In this document: in pieces, positions 22,478 through 30,357 of the stretch
How the letters are laid out: each line of letters starts with the position of its first letter
Numbering within the stretch: the stretch's first letter is position 1
From: an archaeon GW2011_AR19
GTDB taxonomy: Archaea > Nanobdellota > Nanobdellia > Pacearchaeales > GW2011-AR1
Length of the DNA stretch: 49,885 bases
Reading direction: 5' to 3'
Assembly (NCBI GenBank): GCA_000806015.1
Contig: JWKY01000001.1
Span: 107,569 to 157,453, forward strand
Notes under the pieces: generated by a model
What the model was told of the DNA's origin: nothing
Databases searched by the model: none
What the model saw: only the letters and a program-made list of their open reading frames with translations
Translations under genes and position numbers: made by a program

Positions 22478-23350
22478 TTAAATCTCCCTTAGAGTAATTA
22501 TTGTAGATAAGGAGGCAATTTGTTTAATAGATTGAGCAATATTTAGCCTTATATTCTTATTATTTAACTTTGTTTTATCTATTGGAATCCCTTTATTTAT
22601 CAGCCTTGCGACGTAATCCCGTATAGAACTCTCTGTAAGTTTTAATTTTTCAGCGAGGATCTTATAATCAGAATAACCAATTTCCTCATCAAATTGGTAA
22701 ATTGTTAAAAAAACCAGCCATTCTTGTTCTGTGAGTTTTTTAAATTTCTTATAAATTTCCTTTTTTAAATCACCAAGAGATTTAATCATTTCAGCCGCGT
22801 TTTCTATACTATTTTCTACCTGCCTGTCTGCTGGGAAGTTATCTTCTATGTTATTTCTTGATTGTCTGTCTGTCTGTTGGTCTGTCTGTCTGTCTGCTGG
22901 AACCCCTCCATTTCCTGTGGAAATATTCAAATTTTGTGTGTTTAAAGGTTTAAAAAGAACAGTATCTGTTGGAAAATTTTCTTGATCTACTGGATTTATT
23001 TGCATATGTGTCTGATTTATTTGATTAAACATTTCCTGTATATTCTCGCAAATTTGATTCATTACCTCCCTGTTTTCTTTTAATTCATTTTTTAAATCAT
23101 TTAATTCATTTTTCAAAGAATCCATATCTTGTTTTACTTTATTAAAGGCTTCTTTAATTTTGTTTCCTTCAAATTTTGTCAAAAAGTTTCCTTTATGCAA
23201 AATTTCCTGTTTTGTGTCGTTATGCCCTTCCTTAGGGTACTCTTGGGGATATTTCTGAGAATATGTTTTTTTTTCCTCTTTAACTCGACCACGCTTGGGT
23301 GAGTTTGTCAAAAAACTTCTTGTTTTTTGTTCCTCTTTTACATAGTCCAT
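22478..23350 (-). CDS. Coiled-coil/winged-helix protein with repeat-built N-terminus and tetranucleotide linker
   Basis: 290 residues, family not recognised. Residues 1-60 are the translation of several palindromic repeats (for example HNDTKQEILH from an SD-loop hairpin). Residues 62-110 are a coiled coil. Residues 145-180 are a Gln/Asp/Arg linker (PADRQTDQQTDRQ) encoded by CTGT tandem repeats. Residues 200-265 form a winged helix (LTEQEWLVFLTIYQFDEEIGYSDYKILAEKLKLTESSIRDYVARLI). The layout matches the gene at 21637. Likely a DNA-binding regulator. Confidence 0.7.
   Translation of the reverse strand: MDYVKEEQKTRSFLTNSPKRGRVKEEKKTYSQKYPQEYPKEGHNDTKQEILHKGNFLTKFEGNKIKEAFNKVKQDMDSLKNELNDLKNELKENREVMNQICENIQEMFNQINQTHMQINPVDQENFPTDTVLFKPLNTQNLNISTGNGGVPADRQTDQQTDRQSRNNIEDNFPADRQVENSIENAAEMIKSLGDLKKEIYKKFKKLTEQEWLVFLTIYQFDEEIGYSDYKILAEKLKLTESSIRDYVARLINKGIPIDKTKLNNKNIRLNIAQSIKQIASLSTIITLREI
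22864..22898 (-). repeat. CTGT tetranucleotide tract inside the coding sequence
   Basis: Plus strand GTCTGTCTGTCTGTTGG then TCTGTCTGTCTGTCTGCTGG. A 4-base period in a coding frame means any slippage event shifts the frame. A related CTGCCTGTCTGCTGG lies at 22819-22834. Confidence 0.8.
23198..23237 (-). repeat. Two SD-loop hairpins inside the 22478 coding sequence
   Basis: Minus strand CCCT-AAGGA-AGGG (23237-23225) followed by CATAA, then CAAAA-CAGGAAA-TTTTG (23214-23198) followed by CATAA. The first also occurs after uL24 (1737-1725), where the second unit is absent. Confidence 0.75.
23283..23329 (-). repeat. Composite palindromic element inside the 22478 coding sequence
   Basis: Hairpin CAAAAAAC-AAGAA-GTTTTTTG (23329-23309) then ACTCACCC-AAGCGT-GGTCGAGT (23304-23283). 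Same order as in sufB (11090-11135), in a different frame. Confidence 0.75.
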
Positions 23351-23440
23351 TAAAAATTCAAATTTTTTTAATATAAAAACTTTAGGGTAGTTTATTATGC
23401 TAATTAAAATTTGATTGATGAGGTTAATTTAAGAAATGAA

Positions 23441-23514
23441 TCATAAATTTAATTATAATTTGTTTAAGAAAATTAGCTCAATAGAAAAATCATAAATTTA
23501 ATTATAATTTGTTT
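23441..23514. repeat. 25-bp direct repeat at the 3' end of the next gene
   Basis: TCATAAATTTAATTATAATT plus TGTTT occurs at 23441-23465 and 23490-23514. The second copy contains the stop and last codons of the gene at 23498-23785, so the first looks like a duplicated gene end. Confidence 0.7.
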
Positions 23515-23785
23515 GATTCATTTGATAAATATTATATGCTTCGTCACTTAACTGCCACCTTTTTCTTTTTAAATAAAGTATTCCTTTTGAATTTTTTCCA
23601 ATTTCCACCACTAATCCTTTTTTCTTTAAATTAATTAAAAGTTGTTTTATAAATTCTTCATCTCTTGCGAGCTCCCGGGCAATTTGGACCGTAAACACTG
23701 CTCTGGGATTAATAGAGTAAAGATGCGCTAATATCTGTTCTGAAATTTTTTCTTTGTTCTTGGCGGATATTTCCATAAAGAGCAT
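23498..23785 (-). CDS. Winged-helix DNA-binding protein
   Basis: 95 residues. The helix pattern ISEQILAHLYSINPRAVFTVQIARELARDEEFIKQLLINLKKKGLVVEI, then a wing KNSKGILYLKRKRWQLSD, is a clear MarR/ArsR-like winged helix. No effector domain. Target unknown. Alternative start Met4 is possible. It lies alone, divergent from the putative variable protein at 23927. Confidence 0.75.
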   Translation of the reverse strand: MLFMEISAKNKEKISEQILAHLYSINPRAVFTVQIARELARDEEFIKQLLINLKKKGLVVEIGKNSKGILYLKRKRWQLSDEAYNIYQMNQTNYN

Positions 23786-23926
23786 AAGAACTTTGTTTTT
23801 TTAAGTTTTTAGTTTATTTTATGTTCTGTTTTATTTATTATAAACTATAAACAGCTTTACTAATTATTAATTTTAAAAGAGTAACAAAATCCTAACATTT
23901 ATAAACTATGTTTTTCTATAAATATT

Positions 23927-24607
23927 ATGAAAGCAATAGTTGGAAAATCATATTTAACTGAAATTCCTCACGAAGAAGGAAAACTTAGCTTTCAGCATCC
24001 TGCATTTAAGGGAACTTATGGAAATGTTGCAGAGCAAATTGATAAAGCTGGTTTGAAAAGACCAAATTCTCCAGAAACAGCTTCATTAGTTTATGATGCT
24101 TTTCAAAACAAAGACGAAAAATATGAATCAGAAATAATTTCAATTCTAAAAGATAATTGGTTTTGGGAATTTACTGGAAATCTTTATCTTCCAAAATCAA
24201 ATGAAGAAATTAACAATGGAGTTCTTATTGAATACAATCCTAAAATTGAAAATGGAAAATTAATTATGAATAAAAATTCTTTAATTAAAAGATTGCAGTC
24301 AAATGACCCTTTAGTAAAATTTGTACCATTTGGTTATAAAATTGAAAAACAATCAAGTTTAGAATTATCAAAAAATCCCTATATTGTTGCAAGATACGGC
24401 GAAGAAGGGGCAGAAAAAATTGCAGAAGTTGCTTCAAAATATGAAAATAAACCTCATGTTTGGAATTTTAATTCTGTTGATGAAGAAAAAGTGCGAATGT
24501 CTGCCTTGAACGGGGGCTGGGACTTTGACGACAGGTTGTATGTCGGTGGCTGCGACTGGAATGATGGCAGTCAGGTTAATGCTTTTGGGGTATGTAAGGA
24601 ATACTAA
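23927..24607 (+). CDS. Putative diversity-generating-retroelement target with variable C-terminus
   Basis: 226 residues, no signal peptide. The first 190 residues form an unknown domain (DNWFWEFTGNLYLPKSNEEINNGVLIEYNP). The last 36 (VRMSALNGGWDFDDRLYVGG and on to FGVCKEY) look like the end of a C-type-lectin/FGE-like fold. The DNA there changes sharply to about half G+C and to codons such as GGC, GAC, TGC, AAT and AGT, expected when AAC/AAT template codons are mutagenised at A. No reverse transcriptase or template repeat is in the window, so the retroelement would have to act from elsewhere. Confidence 0.65.
   Translation: MKAIVGKSYLTEIPHEEGKLSFQHPAFKGTYGNVAEQIDKAGLKRPNSPETASLVYDAFQNKDEKYESEIISILKDNWFWEFTGNLYLPKSNEEINNGVLIEYNPKIENGKLIMNKNSLIKRLQSNDPLVKFVPFGYKIEKQSSLELSKNPYIVARYGEEGAEKIAEVASKYENKPHVWNFNSVDEEKVRMSALNGGWDFDDRLYVGGCDWNDGSQVNAFGVCKEY
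24500..24596 (+). other. Candidate variable region
   Basis: Composition break inside the preceding gene. By eye about half of the bases are G or C, against roughly a third in the rest. Many codons are NNC or NNT. The end TTTTGGGGTATGTAAGG is a plausible invariant 3' edge. Confidence 0.5.
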
Positions 24608-24625
24608 ATTTATCTAAAAACTATT

Positions 24626-25078
24626 TCACTCCGTTTTAGAAAAATTTTGAGTTTGTTTAGAATCCTGAGATTTGTCTTGCGCCTTTAAAAAAGGCATTGC
24701 AATATGCAACGGGATGTTAAGTTCTTCTTCTAATTGAAGGGCTTTTAAACTGGATTTTTTTAATATTAAATTAAAGACGCTTAATCTAAACTCTTCTGGC
24801 AGGTTTTTTGTTTTCCAACCTTCTAAGATCTGGCTGGACATTTGTTCATTTACGGAAATCAAGATATTTCCCGCTAATTTTATTTTGGCAAAATTAGGGT
24901 CATAATCTATTTCGTAGCTAAATTTAATTCCCAATACTTTTTCTTTATTAGAAAAAAAATCAGATTTTACTTCCCTGATTTCAGAAAGATCTATGTGAGT
25001 GCCGATTTTTACGCCTTTAGTATCTATAGAAAGTTTTTCTGCATTTAGTTTTGTGAAATTTATTCCTAAGACTTTCAT
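24626..25078 (-). CDS. Unknown beta-rich protein, 150 aa
   Basis: Not recognised with certainty. It is a soluble protein with alternating beta pattern in the first 85 residues (ISFTK..., KGVKIGTHIDLSEI, FSYEIDYDPNFAKIKLAGNILI) and two helices after (LPEEFRLSVFNLILKKSSLKALQLEEEL), a layout reminiscent of SecB-like chaperones, which is only a suggestion. The C-terminus is a Gln/Ser/Lys tail. Confidence 0.6.
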   Translation of the reverse strand: MKVLGINFTKLNAEKLSIDTKGVKIGTHIDLSEIREVKSDFFSNKEKVLGIKFSYEIDYDPNFAKIKLAGNILISVNEQMSSQILEGWKTKNLPEEFRLSVFNLILKKSSLKALQLEEELNIPLHIAMPFLKAQDKSQDSKQTQNFSKTE

Positions 25079-25168
25079 AATTTATTTTATTAAAGTTTAT
25101 ATTTAAAGATTTATGTCTTTAAATGAAATTATACAATTAAGGAAAAGATGTTTATAGATAATATTCTT

Positions 25169-25429
25169 TTAAATAAAATCTTCTTCAGAAACAACTACAA
25201 AATCCCCTATAGCAATAATCGCATTATAAGGAATTAATAATTCATTTAAACCAACCTTTTCCAAATTAAGATTTTTTGTATAAGGAGTTATATCTTTAAT
25301 AACCAAACTAATTAATTCGCCGGATTTTGTTTCAAAAGTTATATCTTTAACAAAACCAATCCTCTTTCCTTCTTTTGTTACAACCATTTTATGAATAAGG
25401 AGACTATAAGGGTTTTTTTCAATTTGCAT
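25169..25429 (-). CDS. PRC-barrel domain protein
   Basis: 86 residues forming one PRC-barrel: KMVVTKEGKRIGFVKDITFETKSGELISLVI, then ELLIPYNAIIAIGDFVVVSEE. In archaea such single-domain PRC-barrel proteins include cell-division factors of the CdpB type, but others bind RNA-processing partners. Standalone gene next to the presumed origin. Confidence 0.85.
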   Translation of the reverse strand: MQIEKNPYSLLIHKMVVTKEGKRIGFVKDITFETKSGELISLVIKDITPYTKNLNLEKVGLNELLIPYNAIIAIGDFVVVSEEDFI

Positions 25430-25528
25430 ATAAAATAGAGAAATGAATATTTTATAAAGTTTTCTATTGGTCTGAATAGCCTTTTGAAAATATATTTCGT
25501 TAAGATTTTTAGATATTTAAGAGGATTA

Positions 25529-25557
25529 GAGCCCCACCCCTTTGTTTCGTATAGAAA
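25529..25557 (-). promoter_or_regulatory. ORB-like origin element 1
   Basis: Minus strand CTTTCTATACGAAAC then AAAGGGGTGGGG. The GAAAC-AAAGGGG part matches the archaeal origin-recognition-box core with its G string. Confidence 0.65.
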
Positions 25558-25700
25558 GGTTTTTAAATAGATTTTATGGTTTTTTATTTATTCATTTATT
25601 ATAAAAAATTATATATTATATATTATATATATTAAATAGATTTTATGGTTTTTTATTTATTGATTTATTATAAAAAATTAAAGGTTTCTTCTAAGGAAAT

Positions 25701-25775
<75 letters not shown>

Positions 25776-25811
25776 AAAAATTGGAAATTAAAAAAGAAGC
25801 TACAATGTAAG

Positions 25812-25870
25812 AAAATGGGTTTTTCTTTTAGAAAAAGAAAAGCTACAATATAAAAGAAAACTAAAATAGC
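25812..25870 (+). repeat. 59-bp repeat with micro-ORF, copy 3
   Basis: Differs from copy 1 by one base. A partial tail of a further copy (GCTACAATGTAA) lies just before it at 25798-25810. Unlike copies 1 and 2 it has no gene right after it. Confidence 0.8.
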
Positions 25871-26224
25871 GAGTGCAAGCGTTTTTGCGAAGGTAAAAGA
25901 TTTTTTATAAACTGCTGAGCTGGGTGTGAGTAGAGCATTTCTACGGAGGCAAAAATTTTTTTTATTATTTTATCAATTCCCGAGCAGGAATGCGAGTGAG
26001 GTCGGAAGTAGAGCGACTTCACGAGAGTAATCTAAAATATTAATTACGAGCAAGGATGTGACTAGATCTATTCAGAAAAACAAGAAAACATCTTAAAAAT
26101 TAATAATTTTATAATTGATTTAGATGTTTTTATAGAAGAATTAAAGAAATTAATAATTTTATAATTGATTTAGATGTTTTCATAGAAAATTAAAGAAATC
26201 TTAAAAATTAATAATTTTATAAGG

Positions 26225-26247
26225 CTTTCCAAAGGAAATGGAGGTGT
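26225..26247 (+). promoter_or_regulatory. ORB-like origin element 2
   Basis: CTTTCC-AAA-GGAAATGGAGGTG. It has the ORB dyad and a following G-rich string, and is opposite in orientation to element 1. Confidence 0.55.
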
Positions 26248-26378
26248 TCTTCTTTTTTAGTGGTCATAATTATTTATATAAACTTTAGGTTTTTTTCGTT
26301 GAATTTATTAACCCATACCAAATTTCCATAGGAAATTTAGCTGTCTGTCTTAATAATAATAAAAAATTTAGAGAGCAT

Positions 26379-27602
26379 ATGATAAATTCAGAGATTGACC
26401 AGATATTTGATAGTTTTGATAAAAATACCATTTTTAAGGACAAAAGTCTTTTACAGAGCAATCATAAACCAGAAGAAATCTTGCATAGAAAAGAGCAAAT
26501 CAAACAAATAGCTTCTATTCTTGCGCCTATTTTAAGAGGGGAGAAAACAAGTAATTTATTTCTTTATGGAAAAACCGGAAGCGGCAAAACACTCTCGGTG
26601 CAATATGTTCAGGAACAACTTTTTAAAAGAGCAAAGGAAAATAATAAATATAAATTAAGAATAGAATATCTAAATTGCAAACTTAAAAAAATTTCAGATA
26701 CTGAATATAGAATTCTTGCTGAATTAATTAAAAAGATGGGAGGAAATGTTCCTGACACCGGTCTGCCGACTCAAACAGTTTATTCAAAATTTATTGAGAT
26801 TATTGATTCTGAAAGACAACTTATTGTTTTAATTTTGGATGAAATTGACCAAACTGTAAAAAAGATTTCAAGCGATTTTTTATATAATCTTACCAGGATG
26901 AATTCAGAATTATCAAAATCCCAGATTTGTATTGTAGGAATTTCAAATGATTTGACTTTTTTAGATCAGGTTGATCCTCGAGTTAAAAGTTCTTTATCTG
27001 AAGAAGAAATAGTTTTCCCGCCATATAATGCCCTGCAATTAAAAGATATTTTAAATAATCGAGCTAAATTGGCTTTTAAAGAAGGAATTATTGAAGAAGG
27101 GGTAATTGAAAAGTGCGCAGCTTTTGCTGCGAGAGAGCACGGCGATGCAAGAAGAGCATTGGATTTGTTAAGAATTGCCGGAGAATTAACTGAAAGAGAT
27201 AATTCAAAAAAAATTAAGTTAAAATATATTGATGAAGCTAATAAAAAAATAGAAAGAGATAAAATTTTAGACGTTATTTCTACAGAACCTAAACAATTTC
27301 AATTAGTTTTATATTCTATTATCAATTTATCTGAACAATTTAATAAAGAAAAAAAAGGTCCGCTTTTTACCGGAGATGTTTATAATTATTATCAGGATTT
27401 TTGCCTTAAAAATAAAACAGATGTTCTTACACAGCGCCGGGTTTCAGACATCATTCAAGAATTTGATATGCTGGGCATTATTAATGTAAGGGTTATTTCA
27501 AAAGGCCGGGGAGGAAGAATGAGGGAGATAAAACTTGCAATTTCTAAATCAATTATTGAAAAAGCAAAAGAGATAATTCAGGGGGGATTAGAGTATATTT
27601 GA
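26379..27602 (+). CDS. cdc6: Orc1/Cdc6 replication initiator
   Basis: AAA+ origin-binding protein, 407 residues. Walker A is LYGKTGSGKTL (near 63-73), Walker B LIVLILDEID (near 146-155), sensor 1 CIVGISND, and sensor 2 GDARRALDLL (near 254). The C-terminal winged helix (about 320-400) would bind ORB elements. The ATG follows a short AT-rich leader. It is the first of three replication genes in a row. Confidence 0.95.
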   Translation: MINSEIDQIFDSFDKNTIFKDKSLLQSNHKPEEILHRKEQIKQIASILAPILRGEKTSNLFLYGKTGSGKTLSVQYVQEQLFKRAKENNKYKLRIEYLNCKLKKISDTEYRILAELIKKMGGNVPDTGLPTQTVYSKFIEIIDSERQLIVLILDEIDQTVKKISSDFLYNLTRMNSELSKSQICIVGISNDLTFLDQVDPRVKSSLSEEEIVFPPYNALQLKDILNNRAKLAFKEGIIEEGVIEKCAAFAAREHGDARRALDLLRIAGELTERDNSKKIKLKYIDEANKKIERDKILDVISTEPKQFQLVLYSIINLSEQFNKEKKGPLFTGDVYNYYQDFCLKNKTDVLTQRRVSDIIQEFDMLGIINVRVISKGRGGRMREIKLAISKSIIEKAKEIIQGGLEYI

Positions 27603-27635
27603 GAGATTTCAATTATTACCTAAAAAGTAAAAAGC

Positions 27636-27837
27636 AAACAGGAAGTTTTCATTCGTTTTCCGAGGACGTCAAACGAAACAGGAAGTTTTTTCATTACCCA
27701 TTTTTATAGGAAATAAAAATGAATAAAGCAAAACAGGAAATTTTTCATTATTCATTTAACAGGAAATAAAATGAATAAAGCAAATTCAGGAAAAATTTGT
27801 ATTATCCATTTTTTAAAACTATGGAATATAAAAAATG
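27636..27837 (+). promoter_or_regulatory. String of SD-loop hairpins before polD small subunit
   Basis: AAAC-AGGAA-GTTT (27636-27648), GAAAC-AGGAA-GTTTT (27675-27689), a 9-bp perfect stem CATTTTTAT around AGGAA (27699-27721), AAAA-CAGGAAA-TTTT (27730-27744), TTCATTT around AACAGGAAATA (27751-27775), CAAATT-CAGGAAA-AATTTG (27781-27799), and a 9-bp stem CATTTTTTA (27807-27837) whose 3' arm contains the start ATG. All loops carry AGGAA or TGGAA. Confidence 0.8.
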
Positions 27838-29460
27838 AATAAAGAAATATTAAAATTTTGTGTAGAAAAAGGTTTTTTAGTAGATAACGATCTTCTTGAA
27901 TTATTCAATGAAACTTCAGATATTGAATCAATTAAATTAATTATTGAAAAAGTTAAGACCTATACCCGCCAGAATATTTTAACCAGAAATCTTTTTGAAA
28001 AAAATAAAGAACAGGTTAATAAATTTTTCCTGGATTTGCCTGAAGAAAAAAAGATGGGACTGGAAAGACTAAGAATAAAATTGGGCTTAAGTATTGAGAT
28101 ATCTAAAGAAAGCGATTCTGAAATATTTTTAAAAACTGAATCTGATGAAAATCCAAATCTCAAAAAAACCAAGAGCAATTTCGAGAATAATATTAATGTT
28201 CTTTCTTATACGCCTAAAAATTATGAAAAACTCGAAGTTAAAAATTTTGTAAACTATTTTAGAAAAAGATTTGTTCAGATTAGTGAAATCCTGCAAAGTC
28301 GTTTTGAATTAGATAATTTAATTTCAATAGATAAAATTTCAGGAAATAGGCAGGGGGTTTCTATTATCGGAATAGTATACAGCAAGAGCGTTACAAAAAA
28401 TAAAAACATATTCTTAGAAGTTGAAGATTTAACCGGCAGGATAAAAATTTTAGTTAATAAATCAAAAGAGGATCTTTATAAAGTTGCGGAAGAAATTTGT
28501 TTGGATTCTGTTTTAGGATTTAGATGTTCGGGAAATAAGGAGTGCCTTTTTGCAAACGGGATTTTTTTTCCTGACGCAATAATTCCTGAAAGAAAAAAAT
28601 CTCCGGTTGAAGAATATGCTCTTTTTATCGGCGATTTGCATTTTGGAAGCAAGCTTTTTTTGAAAAAGAGCTTTTTGAAATTTCTTGATTATCTTAACGG
28701 CGATCTTGATGATTTCGATAAAAATGAAATTAAAAAAATAAAATATTTATTTATTGTCGGGGATCTTGTTACCGGCGTAGGAAATTATCCCGGACAGGAG
28801 AGTGATTTAGAAATCACGGATTTGGAAGAGCAATTTCTAGATTTAGCTAAATTATTGGAAAAAATTCCAAAGCATATTAAAATTATTATTTCTCCGGGAA
28901 ACCATGATGGAGTTAGAATTATGGAGCCCCAGCCCGTTTTTGATATAAAATATGCCTGGCCATTGTTCCAACTAAAAAATCTTATTATCACTGAAAATCC
29001 ATGCACATTAAATCTTGGCGCGCAAGAAAATTTTTTTGGTTTCGACGTTTTAACTTATCATGGTTTTTCTTATCCATATTATGCAGGAAATATTCCTGAA
29101 TTAATTAAAAAAAAGGCAATGAACTGCCCCGAAGAAATTGTAAAATATTTATTAAAGCACAGACATCTTGCTCCTACACACGGTTCAACACAATATTACC
29201 CTCATAAAGAAGATTCGCTGACAATTAAAAATGTCCCGGATATTTTTGTTTCAGGACACACGCATAAATGCGGAATTTCATATTACAATAATGTTTTGAT
29301 AATTTCTGTTTCATGCTGGGAAGCTATGACAAGGTATCAGGAAAAATTCGGAAATGAACCAGATCATTGTAAGGTGCCTATGTTGAATTTAAAAACCCGT
29401 TCTATTAAGATTTTGGATTTTGAAGAGAAACAGGAAGTTTCTCATTCATTCGCTAAATAG
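27835..29460 (+). CDS. polB: DNA polymerase D small subunit DP1 (3'-5' exonuclease)
   Basis: Proofreading subunit of the archaeal replicase PolD. An N-terminal helical part and an OB-fold (about 170-250) precede a calcineurin-like phosphoesterase domain with FIGDLHFGSK (263-272), VGDLVTGVG (near 308), SPGNHDG (near 353), TYHGFSY (near 406) and SGHTHKCG (near 472). All metal-binding motifs are intact. 541 residues. The last codons (KQEVSHSFAK) contain another SD-loop hairpin (29427-29441). Confidence 0.95.
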   Translation: MNKEILKFCVEKGFLVDNDLLELFNETSDIESIKLIIEKVKTYTRQNILTRNLFEKNKEQVNKFFLDLPEEKKMGLERLRIKLGLSIEISKESDSEIFLKTESDENPNLKKTKSNFENNINVLSYTPKNYEKLEVKNFVNYFRKRFVQISEILQSRFELDNLISIDKISGNRQGVSIIGIVYSKSVTKNKNIFLEVEDLTGRIKILVNKSKEDLYKVAEEICLDSVLGFRCSGNKECLFANGIFFPDAIIPERKKSPVEEYALFIGDLHFGSKLFLKKSFLKFLDYLNGDLDDFDKNEIKKIKYLFIVGDLVTGVGNYPGQESDLEITDLEEQFLDLAKLLEKIPKHIKIIISPGNHDGVRIMEPQPVFDIKYAWPLFQLKNLIITENPCTLNLGAQENFFGFDVLTYHGFSYPYYAGNIPELIKKKAMNCPEEIVKYLLKHRHLAPTHGSTQYYPHKEDSLTIKNVPDIFVSGHTHKCGISYYNNVLIISVSCWEAMTRYQEKFGNEPDHCKVPMLNLKTRSIKILDFEEKQEVSHSFAK

Positions 29461-29468
29461 GAAATTTA
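29427..29468 (+). repeat. Two SD-loop hairpins at the DP1 stop
   Basis: GAAAC-AGGAA-GTTTC (29427-29441, inside the coding sequence) and TAAAT-AGGAA-ATTTA (29454-29468, which contains the stop TAG). The second is repeated at 48995-49009 with the same CATTCGC flank. A looser copy lies at 29590-29602 before the next gene. Confidence 0.75.
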
Positions 29469-29655
29469 TGGATAAACCATACAGGAATATCAAATGAAGG
29501 AAAAAAAGGAAGTTAGTGTTTAGATAGGTATTTTTGAGGATATAAAATCATTAAAAGCAAAAACGAGAAGTTTTTTCATTCATTTCAACAGGAAATTAAA
29601 ATGAAAGCAAAAAAGATTTTTTAAAATATAAAATTTATCAAATAGAAAATTAAAA

Positions 29656-30357
29656 ATGAATAAAAGAAAAGCAAATAATAAAAAAATAGAATTAATTCTT
29701 TTTGATATGGATGGGACTTTGGTAAATTATCCAAATGAACCATTTCACGCATCTTGGGATGTTTTTCCTGAAGTTTTATCAGAACAAAAGAAAAGAGAAT
29801 GGTTTGATATTCGGGAATTTTATTTAAGAAAAAAAGGATTTTATGATGAATGGTTTGATAAACAATTAAATTTAATAAAAGGAATTTCAGTTGAAAATGT
29901 GTATAATGCTTTTTTTCCAATTCCTTATTCAAAAGGAGTTGAATCTTTTTTTAGCTCTTTAAATGGAGGATATGTAAAGGGAATTGTTTCTTCTGGCGTT
30001 GGTTTTGTGGCAGAAAAAATAAAAAATGATTTGAAATTTGATTTTCAATTATCAAGCGATTTAGAGGTAAAATTTGGAAAATTTACCGGAAATGGGAAAA
30101 TGAATTTTGATTTTTATGAAAAAGATAAAGTAGTTGCTGATATTTCAAGAGAGTGTAATGTGAAATTAGAGAATGTTTGTTATATCGGAGATCATTTTAA
30201 TGATGTTCCTGCTTTTAATATTGTGGGGCTATCAGTTGCATTTAATCCAAAAAATAAAGAGTTAGAAAAAAAAGCAGATTATGTCATTTATGATTTTATG
30301 AAATTAAATAAGATTTTAAAAAAAGAAAATAAAAATGAACACCCAAACATATTTTGA
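29656..30357 (+). CDS. HAD phosphatase between the two PolD subunit genes
   Basis: HAD hydrolase of 233 residues, PSP/class IB-like. Motif I is LFDMDGTLVN (near 15-24), motif II GIVSSGVG, the Lys region FGKFTGNGK, and motif IV CYIGDHFNDVPAF (near 176). The cap is helical. It overlaps the DP2 start by 23 bases, so it is co-transcribed with PolD. Substrate unknown; a phosphoserine- or nucleotide-type substrate is possible. Confidence 0.85.
   Translation: MNKRKANNKKIELILFDMDGTLVNYPNEPFHASWDVFPEVLSEQKKREWFDIREFYLRKKGFYDEWFDKQLNLIKGISVENVYNAFFPIPYSKGVESFFSSLNGGYVKGIVSSGVGFVAEKIKNDLKFDFQLSSDLEVKFGKFTGNGKMNFDFYEKDKVVADISRECNVKLENVCYIGDHFNDVPAFNIVGLSVAFNPKNKELEKKADYVIYDFMKLNKILKKENKNEHPNIF

Noticed and set aside
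23927-24607. A complete diversity-generating retroelement
   Set aside because: No reverse transcriptase or template repeat was found in the window; only a target-like gene is present.
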